From assembly GCA_938074535.1 (NCBI GenBank), contig CALJER010000017.1, positions 1-64,000 of the forward strand: a stretch of DNA of 64,000 nucleotides, given 5' to 3'. Each line of letters opens with the position of its first letter. The first letter of the stretch is position 1. Below the pieces are notes generated by a model. It had not been told where the DNA came from. It made no database searches and saw nothing but the letters and a program-made list of their open reading frames with translations. The position numbers and the translations under genes were made by a program. This stretch comes from an uncultured archaeon. Lineage in GTDB: Archaea; Hadarchaeota; Hadarchaeia; Hadarchaeales; WYZ-LMO6. Of this stretch, positions 35,819 through 46,175 are shown piece by piece.

Positions 35819-37005
35819 TCCCCAGGGAGATAGCCCCCGGCGTCTACGCCGTGGGGGCGGTGGACTGGGAGAGGAGGCTGTTCGACGGTCTCATCCCCCT
35901 GCCGCAGGGAACGAGCTACAACTCCTATCTGGTGAGGGGGCGGGAGGGTACGGTCCTCCTGGACACGGTGGACCCCTCCAAGCAGGAGGTGCTGCTGGGC
36001 AACCTCCGTGAGCTGGGCGTGAAAAGGCTGGACTACGTGGTGGTCCATCACGCCGAGCAGGACCACTCCGGTTCCCTCCCGGCGGTGCTGGAGGAGTACC
36101 GGGAGGCGAAGGTGCTGGCCCACCCGAAGGGAAGGGAGCTCCTGCAGCTCCTCCTCCGCGTGCCCGGCGAGAGGGTGAGGGAGGTCGGGGACGGGGAGGT
36201 CCTCTCCCTGGGGGACAAAACCCTGCAGTTCCTGCACGCCCCCTGGGTGCACTGGCCCGACACCATGCTCACCTACCTGAGGGAGGAGAGGATCCTCTTC
36301 ACCTGCGACTTCCTGGGCTCCCACCTGGCCACCTCCTCCCTCCACGCCGACGAGAAGGAGGTCCATCCCGCCGCCAAGAGGTACTACGCCGAAATCATGA
36401 TGCCCTTCAGGGGCCAGGTGAGGAAGAACCTCGAGAAGGCCAGGGGACTGGAGGTGAGGCTGATCGCCCCCAGCCACGGCCCCCTGCACCCCAGCCCCGA
36501 GTTCATCCTCAGCGCCTACGAGGACTGGAGCTCCGACGCCGTGAAGAACGAGGTGGTCCTTCCCTATCTCTCCATGCACGGGAGCGTGAAGAGGATGGTG
36601 GAGCACCTGACGGGGGCCCTGGTGAGGAGGGGGGTCGCCGTGAAACCCTTCGACCTCACCGTGACGGACGTGGGTGAGCTGGCCATGGCTCTGGTGGATG
36701 CCGCCACGCTCCTGCTGGGTTCACCCACCGTCCTGGGGGGTCCCCACCCCTTGGCCCTATACGCCGCCCAGCTGGTCGGTGCCCTGCGCCCCAAGCTCAA
36801 GTTCTTCGGGGTGGTTTGCTCCTACGGATGGGGGGGAAGAACGGTGGAGGTGCTCTCTGAAATCCTTTCCAGAACGGGGGCGGAGGCCCTTCCCCCCGTC
36901 TCGGTAAAGGGGTACCCCTCTGAGGGGGACCTGAAGGCCCTGGAGGAGCTGGCGGAGCTGGTCGCCGCCAGGCACCGGGGGTTGGGGCTGGAGGCGGGCC
37001 GTTGA
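35815..37005 (+). CDS. fprA: flavodiiron protein (FprA)
   Basis: [38 protein letters not shown] start overlapping upstream stop. Confidence 0.92.
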   Translation: MIPREIAPGVYAVGAVDWERRLFDGLIPLPQGTSYNSYLVRGREGTVLLDTVDPSKQEVLLGNLRELGVKRLDYVVVHHAEQDHSGSLPAVLEEYREAKVLAHPKGRELLQLLLRVPGERVREVGDGEVLSLGDKTLQFLHAPWVHWPDTMLTYLREERILFTCDFLGSHLATSSLHADEKEVHPAAKRYYAEIMMPFRGQVRKNLEKARGLEVRLIAPSHGPLHPSPEFILSAYEDWSSDAVKNEVVLPYLSMHGSVKRMVEHLTGALVRRGVAVKPFDLTVTDVGELAMALVDAATLLLGSPTVLGGPHPLALYAAQLVGALRPKLKFFGVVCSYGWGGRTVEVLSEILSRTGAEALPPVSVKGYPSEGDLKALEELAELVAARHRGLGLEAGR

Positions 37006-37469
37006 ACCTAGAGGGGTTCATGAGGGAGATGGTGAAGAGGGAGGAGGAAATCGTGGCCTCCCTGAGGGAGAGCCTGGGGAGGATCTCCCATCCAGCCGTG
37101 AGGGGGGTGCTGGAGGGAATTTCTCTGGACTCCGTGAAGCACGCGCGCATGTACGAGGCCGCCCTGAAGCTCCTCCAGGGGGTGAGGGAGGAGGTGAGGG
37201 AGGAGCAGCTCAGGGAGCAGGAGGAGCTCCTGAGGAAGCACCTGAGGTGGGAGGAGGAGCTGCTGGAGAAGATAGCTTCCGTGCTGCCCGAGACGGAGGA
37301 TGAGAAGGTGAGGATGCTCCTGCAGGCCATCCGCGAGGACGAGAGGAGGCACCACCTCCTGCTGAAGAAGGTGATGGAGCTTCTGGTGAGGAGGGAAACC
37401 GTGACGGAGGAAGACGTCTGGGACCTCCTCTGGAAGAACGTCCCCTTCCACGGCACCCCCGGGGGGTGA
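37002..37469 (+). CDS. ferritin-like diiron (rubrerythrin-type) protein
   Basis: repeated E-x(n)-ExxH helices: EEEIVASLRESL...DSVKHARMYEAAL...EEELLEKIA...EDERRHHLLLKKV. Confidence 0.7.
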   Translation: MNLEGFMREMVKREEEIVASLRESLGRISHPAVRGVLEGISLDSVKHARMYEAALKLLQGVREEVREEQLREQEELLRKHLRWEEELLEKIASVLPETEDEKVRMLLQAIREDERRHHLLLKKVMELLVRRETVTEEDVWDLLWKNVPFHGTPGG

Positions 37470-37475
37470 ACTCCC

Positions 37476-39593
37476 CTGAGGGAAAGCCACGCCCACCACG
37501 GGGCGGGACATGCACACCACCCCGGCGACTTCAAGCGCAGGCTGCTGGTTTCCGTCTCCCTCACCCTGCCCGTCCTCCTCCTCTCGGAGATGATCCAGGA
37601 GTGGGCGGGCTTCAGCCTGAGGATACCCCTGCAGGGGGGCATCATGCTGGTGCTTTCCGGGATCATCTACTTCTACGGCGGCTGGCCCTTCCTGAGGGGA
37701 CTGGCGGAGGAGGTGGGGGGCAGAAAACCGGGGATGATGACGCTGGTGGGGACCGCCCTCTCCGTGGCCTTCTTCTATTCCTCTCTCACCCTGTTCAGGG
37801 AGGGTGAGGACTTCTTCTGGGAGCTGGCCACGCTGGTGGACCTCATGCTGCTGGGGCACTGGATGGAGGCCAGGAGTCTGCTGGGGGCCTCCAGGGCCCT
37901 GGAAAAGCTCGCCAGGCTGATGCCCTCACAGGCTCACCTCCTCGTGGGGGATGAGGTCAGGGAGGTGGCCGTCTCGGAACTCCGGAGGGGGGACCTGGTG
38001 CTGGTCAGACCGGGGGAGAAGGTGCCCTCGGACGGAAGGGTGGTGGAGGGAGTTTCATCCGTGGACGAGGCCCTCCTCACGGGAGAATCCAGGCCCGTGC
38101 CCAAGCGGCCCGGAGACAGGGTGATAGGGGGCTCCCTCAACCTGGAGGGTGCCCTTAGGGTTGAGATCGAAAAAACGGGGGAGGAGAGCTACGTGGGGCG
38201 GGTCATGGAGATGGTGAGGAAGGCACAGGAGAGCAGGAGCAGGACGCAGGAGCTGGCGGACCGTGCCTCGGCCCTCCTCTTCTACGTGGCCCTGGGGACG
38301 GCCCTGCTCAGCTTCTCCTACTGGTACCTCTCGGGACGGCCTTCCTTCGCCTTCGAGAGGGCCGTGACCGTGATGGTGGTAGCCTGCCCGCACGCGCTGG
38401 GTCTGGCCATCCCCCTGGTGGTCTCCCTCTCCACCACCCTCACGGCCAGGAGGGGGATCCTGGTGAGGGAGAGGAGGGCCTTCGAGGCCCTCAGGAAGGT
38501 GGGGGTGGTGGTCTTCGACAAAACGGGGACCCTCACCTCCGGAACCCTGGAGGTTTCGGACTACCTCTCCCTCCTCCCCGAAGAGGAGCTCCTCTCCCTG
38601 ACCGCTGGGGTGGAGAAGAACTCCGAACACCCCATAGGGAAGGCTCTGGTGGAGTTCGCCAAAAAGAAGGGGGCGGCGATACCGGAGGCAGAGGAGTTCC
38701 AGTCCCTGCCCGGGAGGGGCGCCAGGGCCAGGGTGCTGGGGAAGGAGGTCCTGGTGGGAGGGGTCTCCCTCCTGCGGGAGAGGAAGGTGGAACCGGTGGG
38801 GAAGGAGGGATGGAGGGGCAAGACCGTGATCCAGGTGCTGGTGGAGGGCAGACCCGCGGGAGCCTTCGCCCTCTCCGACAGGGTGAAGGAAGAATCCAGG
38901 GAGGCCGTGGAGGGGCTGAAAAAACAGGGGCTCAGGGTGATGATGATCACGGGAGACGGGGAGGAGGCCGCGAGGGAGGTGGCAGAAAAACTCGGTGTGG
39001 AGGAGTACTGGGCCCAGGCCTCGCCGGAGGAGAAAGCCGCCAGGATAGAGGAGCTGAGGAGGAAGGGAGAAACGGTGGCGATGGTGGGAGATGGGGTGAA
39101 CGATGCACCCGCGCTGGTGGCGGCGGATGTGGGGATAGCCATAGGGGCGGGGACGGACGTGGCCGTGGAGAGCGCGGACCTCGTCCTGGTCAGGAACGAT
39201 CCGAGGGACATCGCCCATCTGATGGAGTTCTCCCGCAAAAGCTACTCCAAAATGGTCCAGAACCTCTGGTGGGCGGCAGGGTACAACGCCCTCACCATAC
39301 CCCTCGCCTCCGGTGCCTTCCGGGAGTGGGGCCTCACCCTCAGCCCGGCCCTGGGGGCGCTCCTGATGTCCCTCAGCACCGTCGTGGTGGCTTTAAACAC
39401 CCAGACCCTGAGGAGGTACGGGCCCGAGGAGGTGGAGGAGACGGTCGCGGATCCCGTCTGCGGGATGGAGGTGGAGCCCTCGAGCGCCGCCGGCAGGGCG
39501 GAGTACGGGGGCAAAACCTTCTACTTCTGCTCCAAACGATGCGAGGAGACCTTCAGGAAAGACCCGGAGAAGTACTCCTCCAGGGAGAGATAG
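37476..39593 (+). CDS. copB: CopB-type (CPH) copper-transporting P-type ATPase with C-terminal YHS domain
   Basis: [37 protein letters not shown]-terminal [11 protein letters not shown]...[10 protein letters not shown]; likely CTG start ([14 protein letters not shown]). Confidence 0.9.
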   Translation: MRESHAHHGAGHAHHPGDFKRRLLVSVSLTLPVLLLSEMIQEWAGFSLRIPLQGGIMLVLSGIIYFYGGWPFLRGLAEEVGGRKPGMMTLVGTALSVAFFYSSLTLFREGEDFFWELATLVDLMLLGHWMEARSLLGASRALEKLARLMPSQAHLLVGDEVREVAVSELRRGDLVLVRPGEKVPSDGRVVEGVSSVDEALLTGESRPVPKRPGDRVIGGSLNLEGALRVEIEKTGEESYVGRVMEMVRKAQESRSRTQELADRASALLFYVALGTALLSFSYWYLSGRPSFAFERAVTVMVVACPHALGLAIPLVVSLSTTLTARRGILVRERRAFEALRKVGVVVFDKTGTLTSGTLEVSDYLSLLPEEELLSLTAGVEKNSEHPIGKALVEFAKKKGAAIPEAEEFQSLPGRGARARVLGKEVLVGGVSLLRERKVEPVGKEGWRGKTVIQVLVEGRPAGAFALSDRVKEESREAVEGLKKQGLRVMMITGDGEEAAREVAEKLGVEEYWAQASPEEKAARIEELRRKGETVAMVGDGVNDAPALVAADVGIAIGAGTDVAVESADLVLVRNDPRDIAHLMEFSRKSYSKMVQNLWWAAGYNALTIPLASGAFREWGLTLSPALGALLMSLSTVVVALNTQTLRRYGPEEVEETVADPVCGMEVEPSSAAGRAEYGGKTFYFCSKRCEETFRKDPEKYSSRER

Positions 39594-39630
39594 CCACAGC
39601 CTAAAAGGGGCGAGGGGGAGAGAGGAAAGG

Positions 39631-40173
39631 ATGACGGCCCTGGGGACCCTCCTCTCCTCCGTCTGGTTCATCCTCCCTGCCTACGCCGCCAACATGACCC
39701 CCGTGGTGGCGGGGGGGGGAAGGCCCATCGACGGGGGAAGGAGGTTCGTGGACGGGAGGCCCCTGCTGGGCCCTGGCAAGACCGTGCGGGGCTTCTGCTG
39801 GGGGCTCCTGGCGGGCTTCTGCGTGGGACTGGTGCAGGCCCTCCTCCACCCCTCTCTGGAGCCCCGCCTCGCCCTCCTCTTCGAGGACCCCTGGGAGACG
39901 GTGCTGGGCGGCTTCCTGCTCTCCCTCGGCGCCATGGTGGGGGATACGGCGGGAAGCTTCTTCAAGAGAAGGGCGGGGGTGGAGAGGGGAGAACCCTTCC
40001 CCCTGCTGGACCAGCTGGACTTCGTGGCCGGGGCCCTCCTTTTCTCCCTGCCCCTGGTCCTCCCGCGCCTGACGCTGGGGGTCCTGGCGGTCCTCTTCCT
40101 CCTCACCCCTCCCCTCCACCTCCTCACCAACTACGCCGGGCACAGGATGGGGCTCAAGAGCAGGCCCTACTGA
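39631..40173 (+). CDS. carS: CDP-archaeol synthase (DUF46)
   Basis: LPAYAANMTPVVAGGGRPIDGGRRFVDGRPLLGPGKTVRGF; GDTAGSFFKRR; PLLDQLDFVAGAL. Confidence 0.92.
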   Translation: MTALGTLLSSVWFILPAYAANMTPVVAGGGRPIDGGRRFVDGRPLLGPGKTVRGFCWGLLAGFCVGLVQALLHPSLEPRLALLFEDPWETVLGGFLLSLGAMVGDTAGSFFKRRAGVERGEPFPLLDQLDFVAGALLFSLPLVLPRLTLGVLAVLFLLTPPLHLLTNYAGHRMGLKSRPY

Positions 40174-40205
40174 CACCCTTTTTAGAGGGGGAGGGGAGGA
40201 AGGGT

Positions 40206-40781
40206 GTGGAAGGGTTCCTCCACCTGAGCTGGGGAGAGGTGCAGCACCTCTGCGAGCGGCTCTCCAAAAAGCTCAGGGAAGCGGGGTACCGCCCCGACCT
40301 GGTGGTGGCCGTAAGCAGGGGGGGCTTCCCCGTGGGGAGGATCATGTGCGACCTGCTCGGGGTGGAGGACCTGGCCTCCCTCCAGGTGAGGCACTACGTG
40401 AGGCCGGGGGAAACGGGGCGGAAGCCGGAGGTCGTCCATCCCCTCAACGCCAGGCTGAAGGGGAGGAGGGTCCTGGTGGTGGACGATGTGGCCGATACGG
40501 GGCACTCCCTGGCTGCCGTCCGCGACCTCCTCTCGGGGGAGGGGGCGGCGGAGCTCAAGGTGGCCACCCTCCACTACAAGCCCTGGAGCATCTTCAGGCC
40601 CGACTTCTACGTGGAGGAGGTGAGGGAGTGGGTGGTCTACCCCTGGGAGGTGAGGGAGACCATCCTGAAGCTGGCCCTGAAGCTCAGGGGGGAGGGAAAA
40701 TCGAGGGGAGAGGTGGTCTCCTCCCTCAAGGGATGGGGCTTCGACCCCTCCCGCGTCGAGGAAGTGGTGGAGAGTATTTAA
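40206..40781 (+). CDS. PRT-type purine/xanthine phosphoribosyltransferase
   Basis: LVVAVSRGGFPVGRI, RVLVVDDVADTGHSL. Confidence 0.85.
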   Translation: MEGFLHLSWGEVQHLCERLSKKLREAGYRPDLVVAVSRGGFPVGRIMCDLLGVEDLASLQVRHYVRPGETGRKPEVVHPLNARLKGRRVLVVDDVADTGHSLAAVRDLLSGEGAAELKVATLHYKPWSIFRPDFYVEEVREWVVYPWEVRETILKLALKLRGEGKSRGEVVSSLKGWGFDPSRVEEVVESI

Positions 40782-40805
40782 CCGGGCGGGGACCATTTCT
40801 CTCGG

Positions 40806-40976
40806 ATGGGAAGACTGACGGGAACCTGCGAGCTCTGCGGTGGAGCCACCTCCGAGCTCAGGAGGTGCAGGATCTGCGGCACGGCGGTCTGCCCCAGGTG
40901 CTACTCCGAGGAAAGCGGGACGTGCAAGAAGTGCCTCTCCAAGGGGCTCTGGGTGGAGGGGGAAGAGGAGGAATGA
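40806..40976 (+). CDS. 56-aa zinc-finger (B-box/FYVE-like) microprotein
   Basis: MGRLTGTCELCGGATSELRRCRICGTAVCPRCYSEESGTCKKCLSKGLWVEGEEEE: four CxxC pairs; absent from ORF track (short). Confidence 0.65.
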   Translation: MGRLTGTCELCGGATSELRRCRICGTAVCPRCYSEESGTCKKCLSKGLWVEGEEEE

Positions 40977-40998
40977 GCCCACGCTGACGGGCGAGGCG

Positions 40999-41376
40999 AT
41001 GGAGGAGCTGGAGGAGGTGCTGGAGGAGCTCAGAACGGAGAGCGGGAAGGGGACACCCGTGCTGGTGGAGGGGATACGCGACAGGAAAGCCCTCTCCTCC
41101 CTGGGGGTGGAGGGGAGGATCCTGCACCTGAACGGGAGAAGGGGGCTCCTGGCCTCCCTGGAGGAGCTGGAGGGGTGCGAGAGGGCGGTGGTGCTGACGG
41201 ACTTCGACCGCACGGGGGAGGAGCTGGCCCGCAGATGCTCCAGGCACCTGAGGGTGATGGGGGTGGAGCCCCTCCTCGAACCCAGGGAAAGACTGAAGAA
41301 GCTCCTCAGGAAGGAAGTGAAGGACGTGGAGGGAATGGCCCGCTTCCTCCTCCGCCTCGCGCCCGGAAAGGAGTGA
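40999..41376 (+). CDS. Toprim-domain protein (UPF0292-like)
   Basis: PVLVEGIRDRKAL, VVLTDFDRTGEELA. Confidence 0.8.
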   Translation: MEELEEVLEELRTESGKGTPVLVEGIRDRKALSSLGVEGRILHLNGRRGLLASLEELEGCERAVVLTDFDRTGEELARRCSRHLRVMGVEPLLEPRERLKKLLRKEVKDVEGMARFLLRLAPGKE

Positions 41377-41813
41377 GCTTGCTCCCCCTCTGGGTTTCCC
41401 TCCTCCTCTCAGCCGTGCCCCTCTTCGAGGGTAGGTACGCCATCCCGGTCGCCATCCTCCTGGGTCTCTCCCCGCCCCTGGCCTACCTCCTCTGCACCGC
41501 CGCCAATCTGGCCGTCATACCGGCAGTGCTCCTGGGCATGGAAGCGGCGGCCCCGCACCTCCGCAGGAGGTGGAAGGGGGTGGACAGACTCTTCAGGTTC
41601 ATGGTCAGGAAGAGGCTGAGGGGGAGGCACTTCGCCGCCCTTTTCGCCTTCGTGGCCCTCCCCCTCCCGGGGACCGGGGCCTACACGGGGACGATCCTGG
41701 CCTGCATGCTGGGAATGAAAGGGTGGAGGCCCGCGGCCACCGTGGCCCTGGGGGTGCTCGCCGCCAACGCCCTCACCGCCCTGGCCGCGGCCGGGCTCTC
41801 CCTCTGGCTCTAA
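41373..41813 (+). CDS. small multidrug export-like membrane protein
   Basis: PLFEGRYAIPVAILLGL...LPLPGTGAYTGTILACMLGM. Confidence 0.75.
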   Translation: MSLLPLWVSLLLSAVPLFEGRYAIPVAILLGLSPPLAYLLCTAANLAVIPAVLLGMEAAAPHLRRRWKGVDRLFRFMVRKRLRGRHFAALFAFVALPLPGTGAYTGTILACMLGMKGWRPAATVALGVLAANALTALAAAGLSLWL

Positions 41814-42907
41814 GCCGGCTGGCCGGAGGGCTCCCTCCTCCCGTACTTGTACTCGATGGCGCAGGAACCCTCTGAAGAGACCATGCAGGGACCCACCGGG
41901 CTCCTGGGGGTGCAGACCCTCCCGAAAAGGGGGCAGTCGGGGGGATCCAGAAGACCCCTCAGGACCCTGTCGCACCTGCAGGAGGGGTGCGCTCTGAACT
42001 CCTTCCCCTCCAGCTCCCTCAGCTCGTCCTCGTATCTCTTCCTGGCGTCGTGCTCTTCGAACTCCTCCCGGAGGGCCATGCCCGATCCGGGGATCACGGG
42101 AAAGCCCCTCCAGTCCACATCGACGGGCTCGAAGACCTCGCCCATCGCCTTCAGCGCCCTCACATTTCCCTCCGGCCTCACGGAGCGGGTGTACTCGTTC
42201 CTCACTCCCACTTCGCCCCTCTGGACCATCTTGGCCAGCAGGTACACCCCCATCAGCAGGTCCAGGGGCTCGAAGCCCGCCACCACCTGGGGGATCCTGT
42301 ACCTCTCCGCGATCTCCTCGTAGGGGCGGGTGCCTATCACGGTGGAGACGTGGCCAGGCTCTATCAATCCCTGTACCCTGGTTTCCCCCATGTCCAGCAG
42401 GGCCCTTATGGCTGGAGGGATGTACCGGTGGCAGCAAAGGACGGAGAAGTTGGGCGGAGGGTCCCTCAGGAGGGTGATGGCCGTAGAGGGGGCGGTGGTC
42501 TCGAAGCCTATGGCGAGGAAGACCACCTCCTTCCCCGTTCTCTCCGCCAGCCCCACCGCATCCCTGATGCTGTACACCACCCTCACATCCGCCCCCTCAC
42601 CCCTGAGCCCCGCGAGCGAGCCGCTTTCCCCCGGGACTCCCACCATGTCCCCGAAGGTGGCCACCAGCTTTCCCCTCCTGGCCAGCGCCAGCGCCTCCTC
42701 TATCTCCCTCTGGGTGGTCACGCAGACGGGGCAGCCCGGACCCTGCCTTATCTTGATCCCGCAGGGCTCCAGCAGGCGGTCGAGCCCGTACCTCACCAGC
42801 GTGTCCTGGTGGGTGCCGCACACGTGCATCAGGAAGAGGTTCAACCCCATCTTCCTGAGTCCCTCCACGATCCTGCCGGCGGTCTCCCTGTCCCTGAACC
42901 TGAACAT
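41810..42907 (-). CDS. hypD: hydrogenase maturation factor HypD
   Basis: MHVCGTHQDTLVRYGL, GPGCPVCVT, FLAIGFETTAPSTA, CRCDRVLRGL. Confidence 0.95.
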   Translation of the reverse strand: MFRFRDRETAGRIVEGLRKMGLNLFLMHVCGTHQDTLVRYGLDRLLEPCGIKIRQGPGCPVCVTTQREIEEALALARRGKLVATFGDMVGVPGESGSLAGLRGEGADVRVVYSIRDAVGLAERTGKEVVFLAIGFETTAPSTAITLLRDPPPNFSVLCCHRYIPPAIRALLDMGETRVQGLIEPGHVSTVIGTRPYEEIAERYRIPQVVAGFEPLDLLMGVYLLAKMVQRGEVGVRNEYTRSVRPEGNVRALKAMGEVFEPVDVDWRGFPVIPGSGMALREEFEEHDARKRYEDELRELEGKEFRAHPSCRCDRVLRGLLDPPDCPLFGRVCTPRSPVGPCMVSSEGSCAIEYKYGRREPSGQPA

Positions 42908-42909
42908 GC

Positions 42910-43128
42910 CTAACCCTGGGAGAGGAGCTCCTGCCAGAGCCTGAGGCTCTCCCTGGCCTCCTCCTCGTCGAGAACCTGAATGGCGAAACCGGCGTGGACG
43001 ATCACGTACTGCCCCACCTCCACCTCCACCAGGGAGACGTCCACCTCCCTCAGGGTGCCGTCCCCGAAGTCCACCCTGGCCAGCTCGCCCCTCTTCTCCA
43101 CCACCCTACCGGGGATGGCCAGGCACAT
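42910..43128 (-). CDS. hypC: hydrogenase maturation factor HypC
   Basis: MCLAIPGRVVEKRG...VDVSLVEVEVGQYVIVHAGFAIQVLDEEEA. Confidence 0.95.
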   Translation of the reverse strand: MCLAIPGRVVEKRGELARVDFGDGTLREVDVSLVEVEVGQYVIVHAGFAIQVLDEEEARESLRLWQELLSQG

Positions 43129-43629
43129 CTAACCCCTCTCCTCCTCCCGGCATAAATCCCCGAGCAAGGATGAAAGGAAGTCGGCCAGCCTCCCCGCCGC
43201 TTCCTCCAGCTCCTTCGTCATTCCCTCCCCGAAGTCCGTGTCCTTGGGCTGGATGCAGAGGAGGGCCACCTTGGATCCCACCACCTCCCTCACGTAGTCG
43301 CAGAAGATCCTGAGGGGGAGGAGATGGGTGGAGACCGTCTCCACGGGGAGCTCCTCCGAAGTCACCAGCCTGCTCTCCCCTGGCTTCAGTCCCAGGAGGG
43401 CCGCGTCGAGGAGGAGAAGGTGACTGGGGCCTGACCTCTCCACCTCCTCCAGGAAGTTCTCCGCCACCGACTCGCACTCCAGCAGCTCCACTCTCCTGTC
43501 CACCCTGCCCTCCATTCTCCTCACCACCTCCAGCCCCACCGCGTCGTCCCTCCTCAGGGGGTTGCCTATCCCCATCACCACCACCTTCCTGCAGCCTGAG
43601 AGCCACTCCCTGAGCTCCCTCTCCATCAT
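43129..43629 (-). CDS. [NiFe]-hydrogenase maturation protease
   Basis: VMGIGNPLRRDDAVGLEVVRRM, LLLDAALLGLKPGE. Confidence 0.88.
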   Translation of the reverse strand: MMERELREWLSGCRKVVVMGIGNPLRRDDAVGLEVVRRMEGRVDRRVELLECESVAENFLEEVERSGPSHLLLLDAALLGLKPGESRLVTSEELPVETVSTHLLPLRIFCDYVREVVGSKVALLCIQPKDTDFGEGMTKELEEAAGRLADFLSSLLGDLCREEERG

Positions 43630-43662
43630 ACGGACGGGGAAAGAGGGGAAAAAAGACTTGGG

Positions 43663-45120
43663 TCAGGACCTGGTGAGGGTGCGCAGGAGGTTGCGGTCCT
43701 TGTCGTAGATCTTGACCTCCAGGGGCATCTTCCCCAGCGCGAAGTGGGTGGCGCAGGCGTAGCAGGGGTCGTAGGCCCTGAAGGCCATCTCGATCATGTT
43801 CAGGATTCCGTCCGTGATCTTACCCCCCGAGATGAGGGCTTTGGCCGCGTCCCTTATGGACATGCAGATGGGGGCGGCGTTGTTGGTGGTGGCCACGATC
43901 AGGTTGGCCCTCTTGATCCTCCCGTCCTCGGTGAGCTGGTAGTGGTGGTACAGGGTCCCCCTGGCCGCCTCCACCACCCCCACGCCCTCCCCGGGGGCCC
44001 CCACGGGGTTCCTCACGTCCTTGCTGGTGATCTCCGGATCCTGAGCCAGCTCCAGCGTCCTCTCGCAGGCGTAGAGGAGCTCTATCAGCCTGGCCCAGTG
44101 GAAGGCCAGGGTGGAGTGCACGGGCTTCCCCCCCAGCGTCTCGTACATCCTCCCGTACTCCCGCTGGGCGAGGGGGGTGGCCATGCCGTCGGCGGCGTTC
44201 AGCCTGGCCAGCGGACCCACCCTGTACACCCCGCTGTCGGGACCGTCCACCAGCCCCTTCCACCCCACCTTCTTCAGGTAGGTGAACTTCACGTAGGTCC
44301 ACTCCTCCACGTGCTCCCCTATCACGTCCAGGTACTGGGAGGGGGCGAACTTCACAAATTCCCTCCCGCTGGGGTCCACCACCCTGATCTTCCCGTCGTA
44401 GAAGTTCACGCGGTTCTTCTCATCCACCATCCCCATGTAGTAGGTCTTCAGGGTGTAGGCGTCGCTCTTTATCAGCTCCACGTACTTCTGGTTCTTCAGG
44501 ACGACCTGGTCAAAGATCTGAAGGGCCTTCTGGGCGAACTCCACGCATGACCTGGCCATCCTCTCTATTTCCCTCCTCTCCTCCTCGCTGAGGGACTTGC
44601 TCACCCCTCCCGGCAGCCCGCAGACGGGGTGGGTGGCCTTCCCGCCCAGGATCGCCGTGATCTTCTGACCGTAGGCCCTGTGCTTGATCACTTCCTTCCC
44701 CACCTCCAGGCCGGCCTTCCTGATCACCCCCAGGACGTTCCTCTCGGCGGGGGGAGCATCGGGGCCCACCACGAAGTCCGGCCCCCCGAGGTAGAAGAAG
44801 TGCAGGATATGGTCGTAGATGTAGTAACCCGAGTAAATCAGCTCCCTGAGCTTCTTCGCCGCCGGGGGGGGATCCACGTGGAAGGCAGCGTCCAGGGCCT
44901 TCGTTGAGGCCATGTGGTGGGCCACGGGGCAGACCCCGCAGATCCTGGAGGTGATCTGGGGCATCAGCTCCGCCCTCCTCCCCTCGGAGAAGCGCTCGAA
45001 GCCCCTCAGCTCGGGCACCTGCAGGTAGGCGTTGGCCACGTTCCCCTTCTCGTCCAGGAAGATCGAGATCTTCCCGTGGCCTTCCAGCCTGGTGATGGGA
45101 TCTATGGTGATGACCCTCAT
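43663..45120 (-). CDS. mvhA: [NiFe]-hydrogenase large subunit, MvhA/group 3-like
   Basis: TRLEGHGK, RICGVCPVAHHMAS, C-terminal DPCYACATHFALGKM (processing site). Confidence 0.9.
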   Translation of the reverse strand: MRVITIDPITRLEGHGKISIFLDEKGNVANAYLQVPELRGFERFSEGRRAELMPQITSRICGVCPVAHHMASTKALDAAFHVDPPPAAKKLRELIYSGYYIYDHILHFFYLGGPDFVVGPDAPPAERNVLGVIRKAGLEVGKEVIKHRAYGQKITAILGGKATHPVCGLPGGVSKSLSEEERREIERMARSCVEFAQKALQIFDQVVLKNQKYVELIKSDAYTLKTYYMGMVDEKNRVNFYDGKIRVVDPSGREFVKFAPSQYLDVIGEHVEEWTYVKFTYLKKVGWKGLVDGPDSGVYRVGPLARLNAADGMATPLAQREYGRMYETLGGKPVHSTLAFHWARLIELLYACERTLELAQDPEITSKDVRNPVGAPGEGVGVVEAARGTLYHHYQLTEDGRIKRANLIVATTNNAAPICMSIRDAAKALISGGKITDGILNMIEMAFRAYDPCYACATHFALGKMPLEVKIYDKDRNLLRTLTRS

Positions 45121-46109
45121 TTCTTCTTCACCCTCCTTCCCAGCACCGAGGCCGGGAGGGTGTACATGTAGAAGGTTCCCACGGGATCCACCACCTGGTC
45201 CACCAGCTTCTGGGGATCGTAGCCGGCCTCCCTTTCCCCCTCCACCCCCAGGATGGAGGAAAGGGCGCTGATCATGGCCGCTCCCTGGTCGATCTCGTTG
45301 GGGCAGGGGCCCTGGCAGCCCGTGCAGGGCATGTTGCCGTCCACGCACCTGGCATCGCACCCGCCCCTGGTGGCGGGACCCAGGCAGATCACCCCCTGCG
45401 CCAGGAAGCACTTCTCAGGGTCCAGCTCCGCCTCGTGCGGCCTCTTCAGCTGGGAGATGGAGAGCTTCTCCGGCTTCGTCTTGTTCCTCTCGCACTCATC
45501 GCACACGGACTTCAGGGGGGCCAGCACCGAACCCTTCGGGGGCAGCTCGCCCTTCGCTATGGCCTCGACCGCCTTCAGGATGAGGCCGGGGGCGGGGGGG
45601 CATCCAGGAAGGTAGTAGTCCACCTCCACCGTCTGGTCCAGCGTCTTCACCGCGTCGTAGAACTCCGGAAGCCTCAGCTCACCCTCCTTCACCCTCGTGG
45701 AGGTCTTCGGAACCACGCGCTGGGGGTTCTCCGTGGAGGGGGATTCCAGGTACGCCCTGGCGAAGATCTCCTCCCTGTCCGCCAGGTTGGCCAGACCAGG
45801 CACCCCCCCCGTGTGGGAGCAGGCGCCGAAGGCCACCAGCACCTTCGCCTTCTTCCTGAGGAGCTTCGCCAGATGCTCCTGCTCCTCCGTCCTTATCGCC
45901 CCGTTGAAGAAACAAACGTCTATGGACCCATCCGGCATGGCCTCCACATCCTTGTACTTCACGTCCAGGGCTACGGGCCAAAAAACGATGTCCGCCAGCT
46001 CCACCACGTCCAGGATCTTCTCGTCGATATCCAGAACCCCTATCTCACACCCGCCGCAGCTGGCCGCCCAGTAAAAGGCGAACTTCAGCTTTTGCTTCGG
46101 CCCGGCCAT
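45117..46109 (-). CDS. mvhG: [NiFe]-hydrogenase small subunit, MvhG-like
   Basis: WAASCGGCEIGVLD, GACSHTGGVPGLANL, YLPGCPPAPGLI, CVDGNMPCTGCQGPCP. Confidence 0.9.
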   Translation of the reverse strand: MAGPKQKLKFAFYWAASCGGCEIGVLDIDEKILDVVELADIVFWPVALDVKYKDVEAMPDGSIDVCFFNGAIRTEEQEHLAKLLRKKAKVLVAFGACSHTGGVPGLANLADREEIFARAYLESPSTENPQRVVPKTSTRVKEGELRLPEFYDAVKTLDQTVEVDYYLPGCPPAPGLILKAVEAIAKGELPPKGSVLAPLKSVCDECERNKTKPEKLSISQLKRPHEAELDPEKCFLAQGVICLGPATRGGCDARCVDGNMPCTGCQGPCPNEIDQGAAMISALSSILGVEGEREAGYDPQKLVDQVVDPVGTFYMYTLPASVLGRRVKKK

Positions 46110-46175
46110 TCGCTACCCCAACCCAATTTTAACGCAAATTTTCTCCAATCCTTCTTTTAAGCTTTATGGTGGGCC

